Shown piece after piece: positions 19,509-31,312 of a stretch of 64,000 bases of DNA. The stretch is taken from the NCBI RefSeq assembly GCF_905220565.1, contig NC_059406.1, forward strand, positions 3,730,001-3,794,000, read 5' to 3'. Below the pieces are notes generated by a model. It was not told the origin of the DNA, did not search any database, and saw only the letters and a program-made list of their open reading frames with translations. Numbering within the stretch: position 1 is the first letter of the stretch; each line of letters starts with the position of its first letter. The translations under genes were made by a program, and so were the position numbers. This stretch comes from Melitaea cinxia (lineage: Eukaryota > Arthropoda > Insecta > Lepidoptera > Nymphalidae).

Positions 19509-21368
19509 TGTAACAATTCCGTACAAAACCTGAAACAAATCCTTCTAAATGAACAGTAACTTTTTATTATCAACACCCACACAAATGAAACTAACAAAAA
19601 ATACAACAGTCAGACCACCGAACGTAGTACAAAAAAACAACATATCCGGGAAAACAAAACGGGTATAAAACAAAAACCGGGCACGTCCAAACCATTCCAC
19701 TTCCACCCTACTAGTTATCTTCTGATAAATGATTCTATGTGATAAACTGGTCTCTATTGTTCTACGATACTAAAGCTAGCACGGTACTTACGAGCTTACA
19801 CATTTGTACAGCCGCACCCATACATAGAGAATTTTATATATGTGAGCTACTTATTCACTTAATGTAACTCTGTGACTGTCATATCTGGGACAAGAATTGA
19901 CGTGTTATTTTCTGAAGAATATTTTATTAATGATTAATAAATATTTTATGAAGAAAATTATAATTTTTATGAATTATTATTATTACCTTAAGAAGACGTG
20001 TAATTACACGTAATTTTATAATTTTCATAATCATAATAATCTTGGATTTAAAGCAGCAATCGCTTAACTGGTAATCTCTGGGCCATTATAGCGTAGTTAA
20101 TTGTAAATATCCGCATTTCTATAAAGTATACAATTATTAACGCGTTTTTTCTGTGCATTAAAAATTTTACATTTTGTCGAACGTAACATTTTGTTAATTA
20201 GAAGTATTTTTACAACCACACAGGAAATCGACATTTATTTAGTGCAGAAAGCTGTATTGATAAATAATTTTTTTTTAAATCTGAGTTTTATTATTTTATG
20301 TCAAAATCAATTGTAATTTGTTAGGATAATATAATTATTAAAAAAATTACAATAATATTGAAGTACCTATATAAAAGTTATCACCAAAAGCGAACACTAC
20401 AAGATCTAATGACATACCATTCTTAATATACTCAAAGATATAAAGTATTCCCTCGTCGCCTACAACGAGCCAAATAAAAACACATTTTAAGTTAAAACAA
20501 GCTTAATTGTGGCGAGCAAAGCTAGAGACAAAGTGAATTAGAATTAGAACCGTACTAGGGCTGTCGGATATTCGCACTGGTTACCAGCGGAACAAGTATT
20601 AAATTGGTACCGCAAACAAGACTTTAGTTAAAATTACGTAAAAGCGGGAGAATTATTCGTTACAAGACGACATACGGGTTCCCCTGCTTTCTATACTTTT
20701 CAAGAAGTTGAATTTTGTAGTCACGGACCGTTTTAGTCGAGTTTTTAAAAAAATATTGAAATATGTTATTACAGACATCGGTATATCTCATCAGTTTTTT
20801 TGTTCAGTTATATTGCGAAAACTACTGAACCGATCGAATAATACTTATCCGATAAACGCAGCGTGTTTTGGAGAGGATTTTAGTATATGGTATGTTTGGT
20901 GATTACTTATCGAGTAAATAAATATAAACGGACAGAGGTCGCTAGTGTGTAATAAATAGATTAAAAGTAAAAATAATAATATTTCACGGAAGTTAGTAGA
21001 AGATAAGTTAGTATACTTAGAAAATGATAATAATATATTTTTATTTTTATTTTTTTAGGAGGATATCTACGGTAAGAGAACTGAGAATTGTTTATTAAAT
21101 CTTTTTTTTTAATTCTAAATCAAATAATAAGCAACTAGTGACTTTATTTACACTTAGTTATTTTAAAAAGAATCAGATGATTCTCTTAGAGCAATTGTAT
21201 CACGGGTTATGTTAAAACTTTCATTATAAATTTGTAACTATAAATAATTTAAGACAGATATCAGATATTTATATTACTAAACGGATAAAAATTGAATGTT
21301 TTAATTGACTACAATAAGAAGATCTCTTCAGTCGTATATATTATAAATATATTTAATTATTATTTTTA
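19509..21368. other. Intergenic DNA with possible Helitron-like remnant
   Basis: No gene is recognised. Bases 20810-20905 contain 'gaaaactactgaaccgatcg' and 'tagtatatggtatgtttgg', phrases I associate with lepidopteran Helitron-like interiors, but no termini are visible. Confidence 0.35.
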
Positions 21369-21916
21369 ACTGACTTCCAAAAAAGGAGGAGCTCAATTCG
21401 ACTGTTATTTTTTTATGTATGTTGCTTCAGAACTTTTAACTGGGTAGACCGATTTTGACAAAAACATTTTTAATCGAATGGTGTGTGTCATTTTTTTAAA
21501 TTTATTTGAAATCTAACAACTACTTTGTGAGTTATATCTAATAATGCGTTTTTACTTGACGCATTTTTCGTCGACCTACGTTGTATTATACCGCATCACC
21601 TTTTACTGAATGTACTGATTTTGATCATTCTTTTTTTTTGGAAAGGAGATTTTCCTAGTTTGGTACCGTAATAAGGAAACCAGGATCTGATGATGGGATC
21701 CCAGAGAAATCGAGGAAAACTCTCGAAAATCGCATAACTTTTTACTGGGTGTACCGATTTTGATAATTTTTAATTTAATCGAAAGCTGATGTTTATCATG
21801 TGGTCACGTTTAACTTTGATAACGCGCAAAATAGTTACTTGACTATTTTTTCGTCGATCTACGTTATATTACTTGTCTATGTAATTGAAGTCGGTTTTTT
21901 TTTTTCGTTTGCGAGC
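21369..21916 (+). mobile_element. Palindromic 'gacttcaaaaaaggagg' element, long form
   Basis: Same ends and two-module interior as the copy at 1037-1618, in the opposite orientation. The left end is 'actgacttccaaaaaaggag'. The right end is 'ttgaagtcgg', a T run and the hairpin remnant 'gtttgcgagcaaat'. It is non-coding. Confidence 0.7.
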
Positions 21917-22305
21917 AAATACAATTATTTATGAAAACTAATGACATTTTACATTCATCAAGCTTTTTTTTAATCCAAATTTTAATACTAAAAGACTTTA
22001 TTTATATTCGCTGTATAATAAGACCTTTTTTCCCTACAACAGACAGCCCTAGAAGTTCGCAGCGCCTCTAACTAAAATTCCAAGTGCGACGTCCATGTAA
22101 ATTCAAAAGTACGTGAACAAAAATACGTGAGAACGCTGAGGTTAGTACAGATGTACGAATTGAAGGTCTCTTTATAAAAGAAACGAATTTTCAATTGAAA
22201 TATATTGTAGAATACATACTTTTTGTTATTTAAATTTTTATTTTTAATAAAGGTAACACTGATGTTCTTTTGAGTTGGTACGGTCAAAAAATAAAAATAA
22301 AAAAA
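21917..22305. other. Spacer, no gene recognised
   Basis: AT-rich. The 71-codon minus-strand frame at 22072-22287 has no recognisable domain. Confidence 0.3.
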
Positions 22306-22334
22306 AGCGTAGCAAAGTGCGCAGGGTACAGCTA
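22306..22334 (+). mobile_element. Helitron-like 3' end, mutated terminus
   Basis: The stretch 'gcgtagcaaagtgcgcagggtacagctat' resembles the 3' hairpin and end of the element at 692-858, but with CTAT in place of CTAG. The 5' boundary is not seen. Confidence 0.4.
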
Positions 22335-23403
22335 TTATTTGATATTTAAAAAATGATATTCATATTAAGCTTTACAGTTCCGTATTATGATCGTACCGAA
22401 CTCGTAAAACTATCAAGATTTTAATTTTATCTTCAATTTTAATTTCGACTGAAATTATTTTAACTAAAAGATTTAAAATCTTTCTTCATTACGCATATCC
22501 TGTTTTAAATTAAAAAAAAAAAATGTTAATTTTGACAAACATTTCCTTTTGATGTTGTAACTATTGTACGAGTAATATGTTGTGGAAATTGTTATATATG
22601 CTCACGAAGCTAGGAACTTCGATAGCGCGTTTTAATATTCAAGAACATTTAATGTTATTTGACTTTGTATTTTGAACTCATAGTGATAATGTGGATTATC
22701 GCTTGCCGTACTGTGAAAATCACATAATATGGTAATTGCCGCCACTACGTTAAATTCCCTGTATTCCTGAAAATAATTATCCTGCTGCAGCGTTCCTTTT
22801 TCTCTGAAATAAAACGTGAATGAAAGAGCGTTTGTAAGAGAAAAATGTTACTTGTATAATATATTTCTTTATTCTGATTTCTGCTGACATCCGTCACGTA
22901 TCTCATCATAATCTATCATTAGTATTTTTTTGTGATTCTTACAAACACATATTCATTAATTACGAACATATTTTATTATGATTTGCTAGTCTCTTACTAA
23001 TAACATTTTTTTTTTTCTAAATTACTATTTCTCTTCTTACTTTCTTAAAAATATGATTGTTATTTATTTGCACCACATCACTTTATAAATATTCGTAAAT
23101 TTTTAAGACCTTTGGCAGAATACTAGTAAATATTAATATCTTAAGATTAAGATGTTTGCCTCCCTTTTTAGAAAAAAACCCACAGTTACTTTACATAAAT
23201 TATGTATAATTTTATACATAATTGCTTGCTCAACCGTTAACTAAAAATTTATTGTTACTTTTGTTTTTATACATTATTAATTATTCTACGCAGTTTTTAA
23301 TATAATATCACAAATCCGACAAAGATGATGATATGAAACTTTGAATAGTTACGGGTTTCTGTAAAGAACTCACTATAGACGGCGCCACGGTCGCTTAGAT
23401 TGA
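22335..23403. other. AT-rich DNA, no gene recognised
   Basis: No convincing frame and no recognised repeat. Confidence 0.35.
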
Positions 23404-23590
23404 ATATAAAATCATTATATCAAAAATTTCGATCTAGCAAGTACATCGTTCCATAGCTTAATAGGCTAGAGCACCGACACGGTCAGTTGGAAATGCAGGT
23501 TCGATCCCCGCTGGAACAGTCAATTTTTTATATGATATTAAAACATGTCTAGAATTCCCAAATGTGTGGGTAACACAAAAATGAAATCGT
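23404..23590 (+). mobile_element. tRNA-like sequence inside an inverted-repeat element, second copy
   Basis: A nearly complete tRNA-like sequence (about 23449-23520) can be folded by eye with acceptor gttcca/tggaac, a plausible anticodon arm ccgac/gttgg and a T-loop ttcgatc. A mismatch in the T-stem and a non-T base before the presumed anticodon argue against function. It is flanked by inverted AT-rich arms. The right 45 bases (23546-23590) are the reverse complement of the left end of the 7091 copy. Confidence 0.5.
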
Positions 23591-24263
23591 ACAAATTAAT
23601 TAATTATTAATAATGTATATGACGGCTTTAATTTTGAAACAACGTCAATATGATTGTCGATCAGTAAATTTTTTACTTATTAAGTGTGGATTATTCGCAC
23701 GGATATTGCTAGTACTAGTAATAATAACACTAACGTATCATACATATCGAACTAAACTAAACTTTAAAAACCTGTAAATGTTTCACCGCAAGATAGATAA
23801 GAGCTTCGATGTAACTCCACTGCGGGTTTGCGGATAGATTCACTACCAAAAATAACAATTTATTGGTAAGTACATAAACGTATTTTTTTAAGCACAATGA
23901 AAAGATTGATAAAGTATAGATTTAGATTAAACTAAAAAAATTAAGCTAACTGTAATATGTCTACATATGGCCGTAATAACTTCATAGATGAAAAATATGA
24001 GGAGGTTAGTTTAGCATCATTTATTATGAATGAGATAACAAACACTGTTAAAAAAAAGCTTACTTGTAGCCTAAAACAATATTTCGTTTGTGTTCTCTTT
24101 TCTCAATATTTATATATCGGAAGAACGTTTCGCCGCAGGAGTAATAGGTAATTATTCTTTTAGTGTTTAAATTACTTTTTGTATTGTATTGAATAACCGT
24201 TTCTATTTAAGATATTTTTGAATAAAATACACAAGACTACAATAGTTTCTTTGTTGATTAATT
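23591..24263. other. Spacer with a short SINE B fragment
   Basis: Bases 23805-23850 resemble a piece of SINE family B in reverse ('ccactgcgggtttgcggata'). Otherwise no feature is seen. A 64-codon frame at 23957-24151 is unassigned. Confidence 0.3.
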
Positions 24264-24625
24264 TGCTGAAAATTTCATCATCATCACAGCAGCCTTTCAC
24301 GGACCACTACTGGACATAGGCCTCCACAAGTTCACGCCAAAAATGGTGTGAACTCATGTGTTTTGCCAATAGTCACCACGCTGGGCAGGCGGGTTGGTGA
24401 CCGCAGGGCTGGCTTTGTCGCACCGAAGACGCTGCTGGCCGTCTTCGGCCTGTATATTTCAAAGCCAGTAGTTGGATGGTTATCCCGCCATCGGTCGGCT
24501 TTTTAAGTTTCAAGGTAGTAGTGGAACTGTGTTATCCCTTAGTCGCCTCTTACGACACGCACGGGAAGAGGAGGGGGTGCCTAAATTCTTTGATGCCGTA
24601 ACCACACAGCATATGCTGAAAATTT
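24264..24625 (-). mobile_element. RTE-linked SINE, full length with target-site duplication
   Basis: The element (24276-24613) is flanked by a perfect 12-bp duplication, TGCTGAAAATTT (24264-24275 and 24614-24625). On the minus strand it begins near 'gtgtggttacggcatcaaag', passes through 'cgtgtcgtaagaggcgacta' and ends 'gaggcctatgtccag', followed by a (TGA)n tail. The shared 5' start with the 51 kb copy implies a defined element about 330 bp long. Its last ~25 bases match the 3' end of the LINE at 45328-46862. Confidence 0.8.
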
Positions 24626-25544
24626 ATATAAAACATATTCAATGATATTCAAAAAAAAAAACTACAAAAGAATCTAGGAAATATTAATATTTCATTCGTC
24701 GCCAATATCCTACACTATATATTTTTAAAATATCTTAGGAAAATTTAATTAACAATACAGAAAAAAAAATATACCGCTCAAAATATTTCTCTTAGCACAA
24801 AATAGAAGCTAACCTGATCTTTGTCGATAACCATACCAGCGTGACCGTTTTCAAAGAGAACTTCCAGCAATAATCAAACGTAAAGTTTCTGAATGGATTT
24901 CCGCTGAAATAATTTTTCAGTCCTAAACGACATTTAAACTTGAGAATCTTTATTACAACGTCTTGATCGAAATTGTTTATAGAATTGTTTAGTTAAACGT
25001 AAGATGAGTGATTCCGTTCCCTTTAGGGGTTGAGTCGAAAACTTATAAAAATCGTTAAAATAAATTGTTAACAAGGAAATTTTAATTGATGCAAAAACCT
25101 GAAAGTGTTATTATTTACAGTTAGTTTTTTATTATTATATATTTTATTTATATTAAAAATTTTGAGATTTTAGGATTTTGATTGTTGCTAATATTCTTAC
25201 TGTAAAAAAATGTACGTATGTACATTAAAAAAAATATCTACGACTGTTAATGAAATTTCAATATTATTAACAAATATATTTAAAACTTTAAAATGATTAC
25301 GTTAATAACGTAAAAATAATTAGTAAATATTTACAAAATCTCGGGAAAAAATATTTTCGTATTTTCTTGTAAAAAGTTATAATAAAATCTTTTTGGTTGT
25401 ATTGTCTGTAATTTGGCTGTTTTTAATAGCATGGCAAAAAACGTGAACGGTCATTTTAAAAATGAAATTAATGGTAAACAATATTTTCCGCTACTTTTCA
25501 TTTGTTTTCCTGTCCGCAAAAATGGGTATATCCAACTTTTTTTC
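24626..25544. other. AT-rich DNA, no gene recognised
   Basis: No feature I can support. Confidence 0.3.
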
Positions 25545-25995
25545 TTTATCCAAATTTTAAAGTTTTACTTTAAAAAAAGGAAAAAATCCGTCTAAAGCCG
25601 CGAAAAAAAAACTGTGACATTTATGGAACTAAGGCAGTACCAGTAAGAGTGGCACAAAATTGGTTTAAGCCTTTTCAATCAGGGAATTTTGATGTCAAAG
25701 ATCCATTTCACTCTGGTCGCCCAGTTACGGATAAACGTGACGACATTTTAGAAAAAGTGGAACTCGATCGATATTTGAGTAGTAATAATACAGCTGAAGA
25801 TCTGAGAACTGACCATAGAACAGTTTCGACATATTTGAAAAAGACTGGTTATACGAAAAAGCGATATATGTGCGTTACATGAACTCACTGAAAGGTATTT
25901 AATGGACCGTGTACTCGGTACATCGGTGACGAAAAACCTACAATACGAATGTACGAAAGGGATCGTAGTCAAAAGTTGGTCAAGCTGCAAGACTA
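25545..25995 (+). pseudogene. Decayed mariner-type transposase fragment
   Basis: The N-terminal helix-turn-helix part of a mariner transposase is recognisable: KFYFKK, then AQNWFKPFQSGNFDVKD, a GRPVTDK box and LKKTGYTKK. An A-run frameshift near 25602 separates the first segment from the rest. After 25881 the frame breaks again. The sequence then jumps to a GDEK-like segment and a RDRSQK segment in other frames, so the middle is deleted. The DDD catalytic region and inverted repeats are absent. It is non-functional. Confidence 0.75.
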
Positions 25996-26016
25996 AATAT
26001 TGATTCTTATTTAAAA

Positions 26017-26325
26017 CTAGCAGTGCCCGCGACTTCGTCTGCGTGGAAATAAAAAAAAATATTATTCAGTTCGCAGTTACAAAAAAAAGTAGCCTAAGTT
26101 ACTCCCACATTTACTACATTATTTATTACATTAGCTATCTGCCAGTAAAAGTCCCGTCAAAATCGGTCCAGCCGTTTCAGAGCTTAGGCGGAACAAACAG
26201 ACAGACAAAAATTGTGAGAATGTTATTTTGGTATATGTACCATGTATACATCCATATGCATTTAGTAAAAACCGGTTATTTTAATATTACAAAAAGACAA
26301 AAATAAAATTATTTATTTGTATAGA
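26017..26325 (-). mobile_element. Helitron-like element, complete (Lep1-like)
   Basis: The plus strand reads A26016-CTAGCAGTGCCCGCGACTTCG ... TTATTTGTATAGA-T26326. The minus strand therefore has TCTATAC at its 5' end and CTAG at its 3' end with the usual hairpin (gcag-ac-gaa-gt-cgc type), inserted between A and T. It is closely related to the elements at 38446, 53548 and 54209. The Lep1 comparison is from memory. Confidence 0.7.
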
Positions 26326-29300
26326 TTTCGTCTTGCGGTATCTAGTTAAATATTTGTTAATATGTGTATTTTTTAATTCGTTGCTTATTGCTTTGTTCCT
26401 TTATTCTACATAGTCACTGGTCTTACTATCAATGTAATACTTTTCTACCCTCACTTTTTTACTTTTTAGTGACGATATCAATGTAAAACTTATATTTAAA
26501 AAATGTTTTCTTTGTAATGTATTTATCATTTAAATTTATTGTGTAAATTCTTACAAGCATAAATATATGTATATATATAAATATTGTATGACAAACTAAA
26601 ATAAGTTTATTATTAGAACTAGAATAAGTTTAGTATTTGCATCAATATTATTATTAATTAATATTATTTTATTACCACCTGGATAGAATTATCTGCACAT
26701 GAAATGATGATGTTATCTAAGAATCGTAATATTATTCAGATGTTACGAGTACTGTTGCTAATTTTACTCTCATACAACTGTCGGAATCATAATACAATTT
26801 ATTTTCTCAACGTAAGACTTACTTTTTTTTCACGGTTTCTTTAAACAATTTTAGTATTCCATGCATACAAAATAAGGACTTATGTAACCAGAGAACTTTC
26901 AAACATGATGCAAATACAGCTGAATCGTGACAAACTTCCAGCCAAGTCAAAAAAGTGATATAAATATGACCAAAAAAAAAACCAAAGCTAAACTATTTTT
27001 CTGGTTCTATAAGTTCTATTAAAACAGACACAATATAAATATAACAATACTGTAGAATATGTATATTTATAAAAAATCCTGGAACATAATATAAATAAAT
27101 AAAATAAAATAAATAAAAGTAAAAAATAATAATAATAATAAAAAAACATAGCACTTATTCCTTGGCTTCTGTTTGAACTATTTTAATATTAAAAAGTATA
27201 ATAACCACAGTATATGTGAGTAATTGCTTTACACAAAAAATAAGATAGACCTTAAAATAGTATTTGAAAATTAAAAAAATATATATATTTTTAATATAAT
27301 TTGTAATTAATTTTCAGATACATATTAAAAATATAAAAAATCCAAATCTAGCCTTTACTGGTAGAAGAACTGGTTTGTCCAGAGAATTGGGTTTGAGATT
27401 CAACAAAAATTTCCAATAGTATTCTTGCCAGCATTCCCTGTAGACATATTTTATATTATGACTCTGCTTTCCACTCCGAGATTTTGGTTTCGAATCTCGC
27501 TTTGAGTCTTATTATGAATTTTAATTACACAGGTACCAAAACTTATTACAGAAAAATATTTGACTAACATATAAACGCATTTAATATTTCAAATAAAAAA
27601 AAAGTATGTACTAAAATTTGTTCTCTTCTTTGCAAGTAATAAATGCTTAAGCATGCAAATAGACGTACGCCTTTTTGAACGTGTGATCATCAGGTATTCC
27701 AACGTAAAAGTATTTCAATGAACAAAGTTTCATAAGTTAACTTCGCTCGTTCGATGTTTTGTAACAGCCTGGGGTATGCTCTTTGAAAATCTTGTCCTGG
27801 CGAGCCTTGGAGTTATTTATATAAAACACGAACCTTATGAATAATTTAAACGTTTCTTTAATTTTTTTAATATAATCGTTTTGTAGGACATGTAAGGATC
27901 AATCAGTCAATCAATCAATTTATATATTTTTTTAATAATATGATATTTAATTCTGTCTATATTAGTAAAATATTAGAGTGTATTCATTTTTGAACATTAA
28001 TTCTGTATATTTTATTTTCTTAATATTTTATAAATAATAAAATATAATTTATACTATTTTTATAACTAAAAAAAATGAATTGAATCATAATAATATTGTT
28101 TGATTGCCAAAAATAAGATAAGGTAAGGTAAATATATAGCCCAATTGCTATAACTGTTGGCAATGTATTGCTATTTATTAAAAAGATCCGTCGAGCTATA
28201 ACATAATATACAATAGCTAAACGACAGCAACAATTGCTGTCGAATTGCTAATAGCCTATAAGTTAGCAAACTATACCATAGCTTCAAAAACAGGGTGTTA
28301 AATATTTTAATCTTAAATAAGTTATAGTATTAATCATAAATTGCGTACTAGCTTGATTTGAAGTTGCAATGAACAAAAGAATAGTAACTACTCTCGCTAT
28401 TATTATTCAGTTGTCGCAAATTGCTTAGTTGTAGCTAAAACTTAAAACTTAATAAAGAGTAAAGAAATATACCTTATAAACATACCTTTAATTGAGACTA
28501 TAGTTTCTAAAGTAAAATAACTTTAAAAACAAAATACACAAAAACTTAAATCTTTAGTCTATCTCTCTCTACCTATTTAAAATATTACTGTATTTTTCAT
28601 TACTAAATACAATATATAGATTTAAAGTTATGTAAGATATTGCCACAATAAAGAAACACCCACTTACGAGCACCATGTGTCTCAGACAGGTACTTATCGT
28701 ATCTTATATTGGCCTACGAGTAAAATGTAGCGGTCGTAGCAAACACCTACATCGTTCGTAGCAAGCGTAGGCTAAGTATAACCCGGCACGACATACGAGT
28801 TATGTTAGAATTTAACCAAATATACGTGGGATACAATATATATTTTCAGATGAAATTTAATTATAATATTATGCTTCGAAACATTCTACGACTTACTAAA
28901 ATGAAATAAAAATATATCGATTTCCAATTACAAAAAATAAATGATGTAAAATGTACGTATTAAAATATGTTTGGGATCCATAATTGAATTTCGAATGCTT
29001 TTAGCCTATAAAATTATCAGTACGAGTAAAAGCGACGTAGGTACTTTTTGACTCAATTTATATTAAAAGACTCTGTATTACAAATAAAAATATTCAAAAC
29101 GTTTTACAAAAAAAACACTTAAGTCTCACATTCTGAGAGCTAATAAAATTATTTTACAATAATAAAAAACAATCTATAAAGTAACAGAAAGATATTTAAT
29201 AAAAGAACGAATTTCATTAGAATCTATAACAAAACTAGCATTTACAGTTAAACGCTAAAAACTTAAAATTATAATTGTTCATAGTATTTACACTATACAA

Positions 29301-29685
29301 TAAGCAAAAAATCATAATATACTGTGCAAAAAGTTTTATTTAGGGCTACCTAATTAAAGCAGTTTTAAATTAATGCTCTTTTTGCTCTGCCCGCAATTCT
29401 CCCCGCATGGGTTTCGTTTTATCAAAAAAGAGAACTAGAATTGCCTGTGCTCGAAAACTTAAATTTTCATTTCTAGGTAATAAGTTTGAAGATTTAAGAA
29501 CTCTCACTCCATCTTAATAAAAAAATATATTCGTTTTTATCATGTTTTAAGCTAGTAATGATGATGATGATGATGACCTATCGATAAATATTTTGTCCAT
29601 CTTTCTGCTCCCATATTTATTTTCATTAATATTTTTGAGTAAGTTAAGTACATTACCAATTAATTAAACAAAAATACATTTAATT
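26326..29685. other. AT-rich intergenic DNA, no gene recognised
   Basis: 3.4 kb without a convincing reading frame. Noted inside: (aat)n near 27121-27145, a possible tRNA-like B-box at about 27490, and two palindromes at 28221-28241 and 28712-28772. Confidence 0.4.
28712..28772. repeat. Nested inverted repeat (61 bp)
   Basis: Outer arms GCCTACG/CGTAGGC (28712-28718, 28766-28772) enclose inner arms ATGTAG/CTACAT (28725-28730, 28747-28752). It lies in a small GC-richer island. Confidence 0.5.
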
Positions 29686-29866
29686 TGCCCCCGTGCCTCG
29701 GAGAGCACGTTAAGCCGTCGGTCCCGGTTGTTATCATGTACACCTGATAGCGATCGTTACTCATAGTAGGGAATAAATCCGCCAACCCGCATTGGAGCAG
29801 CATGATGGATTAAGCTGTGTGTGTGTGTGATGCTATGCCCAGTAGTGGGATATTACAGGCTGAAGC
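29686..29866 (+). mobile_element. SINE family B, 3' part
   Basis: Matches the 37386 copy from 'cgtgcctcggagagcacgtt' to the end 'agtagtgggatattacaggc'. A GT run (about 29817-29828) interrupts it where the other copies have 'ctctgatccttctcc'. The tRNA-like head is missing. Confidence 0.65.
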
Positions 29867-31036
29867 GAACATTCAATTTGTTTGCTGGATATTGCTTTAG
29901 GATTCAGATGTACGATCTATGTTTATATAAAGAACTTGTACAGATAGATTGTGTTGGCATAATTTATATACTAATCAAACATAATATGACTAAGCTAAGA
30001 AAACTGCATAAATCTGTAACCTTATTTATGTCCATATACGAATAAGATTGTTGGTCGACTTCAATCGGATAGTTTCATTTGTGAGGCATATTTCTTTAAT
30101 ATCGTACTTTATCCTAACATCACAAAAACCGTAATATGATTGACCTTTGTCCCTTTGTCATGAAAGTTTTTCATTCGGGAACCTTTCATCCCAAATACGT
30201 TACTGTCGCAAAATGAAACGTCAAAATACTCTCAGATTAAACGTGGTATCAGTATCCAACACATGAATATACTCATGTAGGATGATGTTTATGTTATTTC
30301 TTACTTTTAGTTTCCTTTTATCATTAAAAAGGCTCTTTTAAATATTCTAGGACTAATTTTGGTAGAAGTGGAGATTTTCTTTATATACAGTATTTTTATC
30401 TAAAAGCTAATATTTCCTGAAAATGTTTATAGGTTAATCCTGTATATCAGAAAAACTTCAGTATGTGTTTAGATACGTCAAGCATATTTATAAATAAATT
30501 AAATTCTGTATGATTTACGACATACTAAATAAATAATTAAATATTATTTAAATAAGAATTCTTAAAAATTTAAACGAAAAAACTCTTTCCGCATGATACT
30601 TACACCTTTCGATTTACGAAAACAATCTGAGCACGATATCAGAATTAAACTCTACCCAAGTTACCCTAAGGAAATATTTACATATTATACTTTCTGAAAA
30701 AGAAATCAGTAACCTCCATGCATACTAAAACTAACAAAACTCATCTTTATACGTGCACTATAAGTTTTACCTTCATATCTATATATAATCATAGCTAAAG
30801 AAAATATTGCTCTCTTGGGGCAACCCTATCGCTCCAAGCGAAATTTTTACATGTAACAACCAAGTATCGATCCTGCTAACATTACGTTTGAGTCAAATTC
30901 ATGTTTAAAATATCTATGTTATTCAAATCTGTGAGGTATTTTTTTTTTTTGTATAAAAATGTAATTAATATGATTATAATAAAATTTATTTCAATTAAAA
31001 TTAAATTCATTTAAAATTTCAATTTATTTAAAGATT
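29867..31036. other. AT-rich DNA, no gene recognised
   Basis: No feature I can support. Confidence 0.35.
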
Positions 31037-31312
31037 GAGATGTGGCACAGAAATAAGTCTCCTGCTCAAAAAATGGAGGAACCCGACTGGAGTAGTACTT
31101 CGACCTTACAGAAGATCACAACAAAATTTTCAAGCAGTGTTGTATTCCTGCTGGTGAGTAAGATGACCAGAGGACTCCATGACAGAGACTCCTGAGAGGA
31201 ATTGGAGTTGGGTCGACAACGCGCTTGTGATACTTCTGGTGTTGCAGACGTCAATAAGCTATGGTATTTGCTTACCATCAGATGAGCTTTACGCTTTTTT
31301 ACCGACTTAGGT
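31037..31312 (+). mobile_element. SINE family A, diverged copy
   Basis: Recognisable from 'agatgtggcacagaaataag' to 'gatgagctttacgctttttt'. It is more diverged than the other copies, with several small insertions, so probably older. Confidence 0.6.

Noticed and set aside
23449..23520. A tRNA gene, possibly with a GGT anticodon
   Set aside because: T-stem mismatch, a non-T base before the presumed anticodon, and location inside a repeated element. Treated as tRNA-like.
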